Source: Dialister sp. UBA7295 (GTDB taxonomy: Bacteria > Bacillota > Negativicutes > Veillonellales > Dialisteraceae). From it: a stretch of 7,772 nt of DNA. The stretch lies in contig DKQZ01000053.1 in the NCBI GenBank assembly GCA_002471975.1, positions 1-7,772 of the forward strand. The letters run 5' to 3'. Positions 5,147 to 7,772 of this stretch are shown here, piece by piece. A program made the translations under genes and the position numbers. The notes under the pieces were generated by a model that did not search any database, was not told the origin of the DNA, and saw only the letters and a list, made by a program, of their open reading frames with translations. Within the stretch, counting starts at the first letter, position 1. Each line of letters begins with the position of its first letter.

Positions 5147-6400
5147 TTAAAATTTGTAGTTAATCGTTGCGGAGAAGAGGTCGTCCGGATCTTTTACGCT
5201 TCCGCCGTCCGGGGTTACGTCGAATGCGTATTCAGCATGGAGGCCTACGTTCTTAGCGAGGGCTACATCACCGGATACTACCCAGAAGTGTACGGAATCA
5301 GCGCCGATAGAAGTTGCGTCTTTGTCATCTCCGTTGCTGAACTGATCGAAGATGAGGTCCTGTGCTGCACCGGTATCAAAGGTGGTAGAGCCGAGGTAAG
5401 CGCCATCTTCAGCTTTTACGTACTGAGCGGACAGTCTCCAGGAGCCCGGTTTAGCAAAGCTCATGGAACCATAGCCGAGACCTGCGGACCAAGCATATGG
5501 ATCTCCCTTGGCATCGGTGTTCTTGTAGTAATCACCGAATACGTCAAATTTGCCTGCAAAGTTGTAGTTCAGGCCTGCGCCCCAGAGGCTTACGTCATGG
5601 TCGGAGGTACCCTTATAGTATTCAACGTCGTATGCCAGTTTAGCGCCGGAGCCTGCGATGCGGCCATAAGCGAATTCGGAATCATCGTTCCAGTCAAAGC
5701 GAGCATAACCTGCAGTTACGTTGAATGCGTCATCGCCATAGGTGACTTTAGCGCCTTTAACTTCGGAATCGTACATAATACCGGTCTGGCCTGCGAATTC
5801 ATCGTATTTGCCCATTACAACGGAAACTTTGTCGCCGAAGTTATGGGTTACATACAGTCTCTGCATATCGGTGCCGCCTTCATCGTTATCTTTGAAGTGC
5901 ATGTTCTGACGGAGCAAGCCGGTAACGGTGGTGCTGTCGTTGACCTGTGCTTTAGCCTGGATTCTCATACGGCCATCCCAGGTGCCGGTGGATTTGCCGG
6001 AGTCTGCTTTATAGCTTTCAATGTAACGCATACGAGCGTTGCCGGACCAGGAGATGTTTCCGACTTTCTTTTCCAGGTTGGATACGCGAACGCCCAGGTT
6101 TGCGAGTTCGTCAGCATATTCACCGGCCAGTTTGTCCAGAGTTGCTCTCTGTTCAGCATTCAGCTGATCTTCTTTAGCCATGAGACGAGCGATGATCTGA
6201 GCCAGTTCATATCTGGTCATGTTGCGTTCGCCTTTGAAGGTGCCGTCCGGATAGCCTTCTACGACGCCCTGGTCGGAAAGGTCGGAAACTGCCTGGTAAG
6301 CCCAGTCATCCGGAGTCACATCAGAAAACGGATTGGCAGCGTATGCGGATACGCCTGCGGTGAGTGCAGCAACAGCTGCGATTGCGAGAATCTTCTTCAT
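5147..6400 (-). CDS. OmpM-type SLH-domain outer-membrane porin 2
   Basis: A 417-residue paralogue of porin 1 with the same plan: signal peptide (1-21, cut after AYA), one SLH domain (23-75), a coiled coil (76-115), then a beta-barrel ending NYKF. In this family the SLH domain holds peptidoglycan while the barrel sits in the outer membrane as a diffusion pore. Residues 1-115 are identical to porin 1; from residue 116 (ISWSGNARMRY against LYWSGDARMQY) similarity drops sharply. The start at 6400 is supported by the signal peptide and by GGGAG (6410-6414) 9 nt upstream. It has its own leader and terminator. The leader repeats the 29-nt element and the ribosome-binding-site helix seen before porin 1. 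A short upstream ORF ends in an ATGA overlap with this start codon, so translation could be coupled. Which solutes pass is unknown. Confidence 0.94.
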   Translation of the reverse strand: MKKILAIAAVAALTAGVSAYAANPFSDVTPDDWAYQAVSDLSDQGVVEGYPDGTFKGERNMTRYELAQIIARLMAKEDQLNAEQRATLDKLAGEYADELANLGVRVSNLEKKVGNISWSGNARMRYIESYKADSGKSTGTWDGRMRIQAKAQVNDSTTVTGLLRQNMHFKDNDEGGTDMQRLYVTHNFGDKVSVVMGKYDEFAGQTGIMYDSEVKGAKVTYGDDAFNVTAGYARFDWNDDSEFAYGRIAGSGAKLAYDVEYYKGTSDHDVSLWGAGLNYNFAGKFDVFGDYYKNTDAKGDPYAWSAGLGYGSMSFAKPGSWRLSAQYVKAEDGAYLGSTTFDTGAAQDLIFDQFSNGDDKDATSIGADSVHFWVVSGDVALAKNVGLHAEYAFDVTPDGGSVKDPDDLFSATINYKF

Positions 6401-6501
6401 AAGATTTCTCTCCCTTCGAAAAAAAATATAATAACCTGCCCTTTATTTTTCGAAGGAGGGACGTCGTACTTCTGCGCGAGTGGCCGTGTTTCCTCTGCCA
6501 T
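6397..6501 (-). CDS. Possible 34-codon upstream ORF overlapping the porin 2 start
   Basis: ATG at 6501 is preceded at 9 nt by AGGAG (6511-6515). The frame encodes MAEETRPLAQKYDV, continues through the anti-Shine-Dalgarno arm and loop, and ends in TGA overlapping the porin ATG (ATGA). That arrangement suits translational coupling: a ribosome reading it would open the helix over the porin ribosome binding site. Against it, the same frame before porin 1 has no start codon and runs into the porin in frame, so the peptide is not conserved as a unit. No homology was recognised. Confidence 0.3.
   Translation of the reverse strand: MAEETRPLAQKYDVPPSKNKGQVIIFFFEGREIL
6410..6459 (-). promoter_or_regulatory. 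Leader helix burying the porin 2 ribosome binding site
   Basis: On the minus-strand RNA CUCC-UUCGAAAAA (6458 down to 6446) pairs with UUUUUCGAA-GGGAG (down to 6410): nine continuous pairs plus four more across one bulged G. The 3' arm contains the Shine-Dalgarno GGGAG. The loop contains AGGGCA, as in porin 1. The helix sequence differs from that of porin 1 while the pairing and its position are kept, which argues for selection on structure. Confidence 0.55.
6469..6497 (-). promoter_or_regulatory. Conserved 29-nt leader element of porin 2
   Basis: This is the counterpart of the element at 1474-1502: CAGAGGAAACACGGC is identical, followed by ACTCGCGC and GAAG with two single-base differences between the copies. 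It lies 9 nt upstream of the helix over the ribosome binding site and about 55 nt after the predicted start of transcription. Confidence 0.6.
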
Positions 6502-6558
6502 ACTCCCTCTCTCCTCCCACATTCTCCCAGGGCCGGAAAATATGCTTTTAATCAGGAT

Positions 6559-6587
6559 ACTATAGGCATGCACTTTATACAATAGTT
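6559..6587 (-). promoter_or_regulatory. Probable porin 2 promoter with weak -35
   Basis: TATAGT (6559-6564, minus strand) lies 62 bp upstream of the conserved leader element, almost the same distance as the TATAAT of porin 1 (65 bp). The -35 at 17 bp, AACTAT, is poor. The position argument carries the call; an activator or extended contacts may make up for the weak -35. Confidence 0.45.
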
Positions 6588-6654
6588 TGCGCATTAGAAT
6601 ATGATTATTTATTCATTATTTTGTATAAATCTATATATCATTTTCTAACCGCAT

Positions 6655-6728
6655 AACTTTTGAATCGGGATTATCGGGGTTGTCGGGACTCGGAGCTGTC
6701 GGGAAGGATATGGTTTCCTGCGGAAACC
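6655..6728 (-). repeat. Intergenic hairpin/CCCGA repeat, copy 4
   Basis: On the minus strand: hairpin GGTTTCC-GCA-GGAAACC (6728-6712), then ATATCCTTCCCGA, CAGCTCCGA, GTCCCGA, CAACCCCGA and TAATCCCGA, then TTCAAAAGTT. Upstream CCCATATATAAGATT matches the CCCCATAAATATTC before the hairpin in copies 5 and 6. The stem sequence is unrelated to the GCGGC stems of other copies, but the order of parts is the same. Confidence 0.65.
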
Positions 6729-6871
6729 AATCTTATATATGGGCGGCCTACGCCGCCTCACCAGGCGCATCCATTCATACAGCGCCTTCACGCCTTCCTG
6801 CCCCGGCTGATTCCGCCTGTTTCCGAATGACTTCTTGTTTCAAATCCGGAGTATCCTGCGCTTCATAACAC
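6729..6871. other. Intergenic stretch with a GC-rich hairpin, possible worn coding remnant
   Basis: GGCGGC (6742-6747) and GCCGCC (6752-6757) form a hairpin with loop CTAC. On the minus strand from about 6857 a short open stretch reads EAQDTPDLKQEVIRKQ, which looks coding-like but has no start codon or ribosome binding site and soon stops. It may be the tail of a decayed gene; the support is thin. No intact gene is seen. Confidence 0.3.
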
Positions 6872-6901
6872 AAAAAGCAGAATCCGAGTAGATTCTGCTT
6901 T
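6872..6901 (-). terminator. Rho-independent terminator of the S23-like gene
   Basis: AAAGCAGAATC (6874-6884) and GATTCTGCTTT (6891-6901) form a perfect 11-bp stem with a 6-nt loop. The minus strand ends in TTTTT (6872-6876), and the nearest upstream gene on that strand is the four-helix-bundle protein, whose stop codon is about 100 nt away. The gap between shows no other gene. Confidence 0.8.
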
Positions 6902-7002
6902 GAATTCATCTGTATGAAGTTGTCTTTATTATAGCCATCCTGCATAAGATATGCAAGACATAGTCATGACATCAGTCATAAAAATTTTACATAACCAGAC
7001 CT

Positions 7003-7407
7003 TCAATCATCTTCACTGCTGCTTTTATTTCCAGCCTTTTTATCTTTTCTTTTCAATATATCAATCAGGGAATTCAACATCTGCCCGACGCGAGTGCACA
7101 AATGAATAGTCTCATCGATCTGCTCATGAGTGAAATATCCAAGTCTGCAGCCAAGGAGAAGCTGTGTATAGACTTCCGCATTTGATCCTTTCGCTATGTA
7201 GAGGAAATGTATATATTCTTTAGTAGAGCCCCGGTTATGGCCTTCCGCAATATTCGTTGGAATGGAAGTCACCGCCCGCCTCATCTGGTCACCCAGAGCA
7301 TATTTCTCCTCCGGAGGAAGTCTTCTGGCCAATTGATAAACAAGTACGGACAAATCCATCCCGCAATTCCACACATCCATATCCTTGTAAGACCGAATCT
7401 CACCCAT
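7003..7407 (-). CDS. Four-helix-bundle protein of the S23 (23S rRNA intervening-sequence) family
   Basis: A 134-residue protein with the signature of the S23 / four-helix-bundle family: SYKDMDVW near the N-terminus (6-13) and SIPTNIAEGHNRGSTKEYIHFLYIAKGSNAEVYTQL in residues 48-83, given here as the family's key segment. The family forms small, basic, pentameric bundles. It was first found inside intervening sequences of 23S rRNA genes, and a related protein (Avd) serves diversity-generating retroelements. Here no rRNA, reverse transcriptase or template repeat is in view, so it is a free-standing member, which is common and of unknown function. ATG at 7407 has AAGGAGG (7416-7422) at 8 nt. The C-terminal tail (KRKDKKAGNKSSSEDD) is charged and probably disordered. 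It is monocistronic, with its own terminator. Confidence 0.9.
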   Translation of the reverse strand: MGEIRSYKDMDVWNCGMDLSVLVYQLARRLPPEEKYALGDQMRRAVTSIPTNIAEGHNRGSTKEYIHFLYIAKGSNAEVYTQLLLGCRLGYFTHEQIDETIHLCTRVGQMLNSLIDILKRKDKKAGNKSSSEDD

Positions 7408-7447
7408 CGCAATCCCCTCCTTGACTGATCAAAAACCATCTGTTTAA

Positions 7448-7477
7448 ATTCTACTATTAATTTTTATTCCATGCCAG
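7448..7477 (-). promoter_or_regulatory. Weak candidate promoter of the S23-like gene
   Basis: On the minus strand TAGAAT (7448-7453) has CTGGCA (7472-7477) 18 bp upstream, with an A/T-rich spacer. The -10 is good, the -35 only partial. Transcription would start near 7441, about 34 nt before the start codon. Confidence 0.35.
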
Positions 7478-7489
7478 TTGCACAGGCGT

Positions 7490-7625
7490 AAATCCCCCGC
7501 CTATACAAAATCCCCATATATATTCGCTGCCGCATCAGCGGCAGCACCTTCCTGATATTCCCGATAACCCCGAAACTAATCCCGAGATTCCCGATCATCC
7601 CCGAGATTCCCGTTAATCCCCGAAA
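7490..7625 (+). repeat. Intergenic hairpin/CCCGA repeat, copy 5 (longest tract)
   Basis: AAATCCCCCGCCTATAC and CCCCATATATATTC lead into a perfect hairpin, GCTGCCGC-ATCA-GCGGCAGC (7526-7545). ACCTTCCTGA follows, then seven more CCCGA or CCCCG motifs, mostly 9 or 10 bp apart, ending near 7625. It stands upstream of and opposite to the S23-like gene. A frame can be read through it on the minus strand, but it only mirrors the repeat period. Confidence 0.7.
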
Positions 7626-7680
7626 CGAAAGCTTTTCTTCCTCAAGTTTTTCCTTTCCATCCTGCAACCGACGAAACCAG

Positions 7681-7772
7681 AAATCCCCCGCCTGTGCACA
7701 TTCCCCATAAATATTCGTTGCCGCATCAGCGGCAACACCTTCCCGACAACCCCGATCATCCCCGAGATTCCC
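7681..7772 (+). repeat. Intergenic hairpin/CCCGA repeat, copy 6 (cut by window edge)
   Basis: The first 67 bp align without gaps to copy 5 (7490-7556) with nine differences. The hairpin GTTGCCGC-ATCA-GCGGCAAC (7717-7736) is perfect: relative to copy 5 both partners of one pair changed (C-G to T-A). The CCCGA tract runs off the window. A 10-bp inverted repeat, TGCACAGGCG (7479-7488) and CGCCTGTGCA (7689-7698), brackets copy 5. Confidence 0.7.

Noticed and set aside
5135..6565. Long + strand open frame (476 codons) opposite porin 2
   Set aside because: It is antisense to a clear porin. A similar frame lies opposite the shared part of porin 1, so it simply follows from the porin codon usage.
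6680..6868. 62-codon + strand frame after porin 2
   Set aside because: It starts inside a repeat copy and crosses a GC-rich hairpin; there is no ribosome binding site and the composition is unlike a protein.
7003..7407. S23 gene as part of a 23S rRNA intervening sequence
   Set aside because: No rRNA sequence flanks it, and the gene has its own ribosome binding site and terminator.
7464..7667. 67-codon minus-strand frame through repeat copy 5
   Set aside because: The apparent G-I-x-G periodicity comes only from the 9-bp CCCGA repeat.
7490..7772. CRISPR array
   Set aside because: The repeat units are 9-10 bp without spacers of constant length, and the longer units are 190 bp apart and diverged; no cas gene is present.

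Overview
The window looks like chromosome from a Negativicutes bacterium, a diderm (outer-membrane-bearing) relative of Firmicutes, perhaps Dialister or a relative. The main evidence is two OmpM-type outer-membrane proteins with a signal peptide, one SLH domain, a short coiled coil and a beta-barrel ending in phenylalanine. This architecture anchors the outer membrane to peptidoglycan in that class. The genus is an inference. All five confident genes lie on the minus strand, and long intergenic spacers separate them, so each is probably its own transcription unit.

Layout from left to right: a partial intergenic repeat and a terminator (1-94); OmpM-type porin 1 (127-1410) with a leader of about 150 nt and a good promoter; an AT-rich gap and a terminator; an AldB/ExaC-like aldehyde dehydrogenase (1845-3332) with an intergenic repeat in its leader; a spacer of about 980 bp holding a + strand promoter, an 11-codon ORF and a large imperfect palindrome (3921-4182); a Fur-family regulator (4311-4766) with a strong promoter and a perfect palindromic operator; another repeat copy and a terminator; OmpM-type porin 2 (5147-6400) with a leader like that of porin 1; a repeat and a gap; a free-standing four-helix-bundle (S23-type) protein (7003-7407); and two tandem copies of the intergenic repeat running off the right edge.

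Three things stand out. (1) The two porins have identical first 115 residues, although about 25 synonymous differences separate them there, and then unrelated-looking barrels. Their leaders share a 29-nt sequence followed by a helix that buries the Shine-Dalgarno sequence; the helix sequence differs between genes but pairing is kept. This may be an undescribed cis-regulatory RNA of OmpM genes. (2) An intergenic repeat family occurs six times. Each complete copy is a hairpin followed by a tract of CCCGA motifs, mostly 9 bp apart; four copies share the loop side ATCA-GCGGC and two have unrelated stems in the same place. (3) A + strand promoter, ribosome binding site and 11 codons run straight into a 260-bp palindrome, which looks like a gene cut by a non-autonomous element or a very short leader ORF.

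The genes do not form a pathway. The porins and the S23-like protein are standalone, the dehydrogenase is metabolic, and the Fur-type regulator probably controls itself. Whether it also controls neighbours cannot be told, because its operator is not seen elsewhere in the window.
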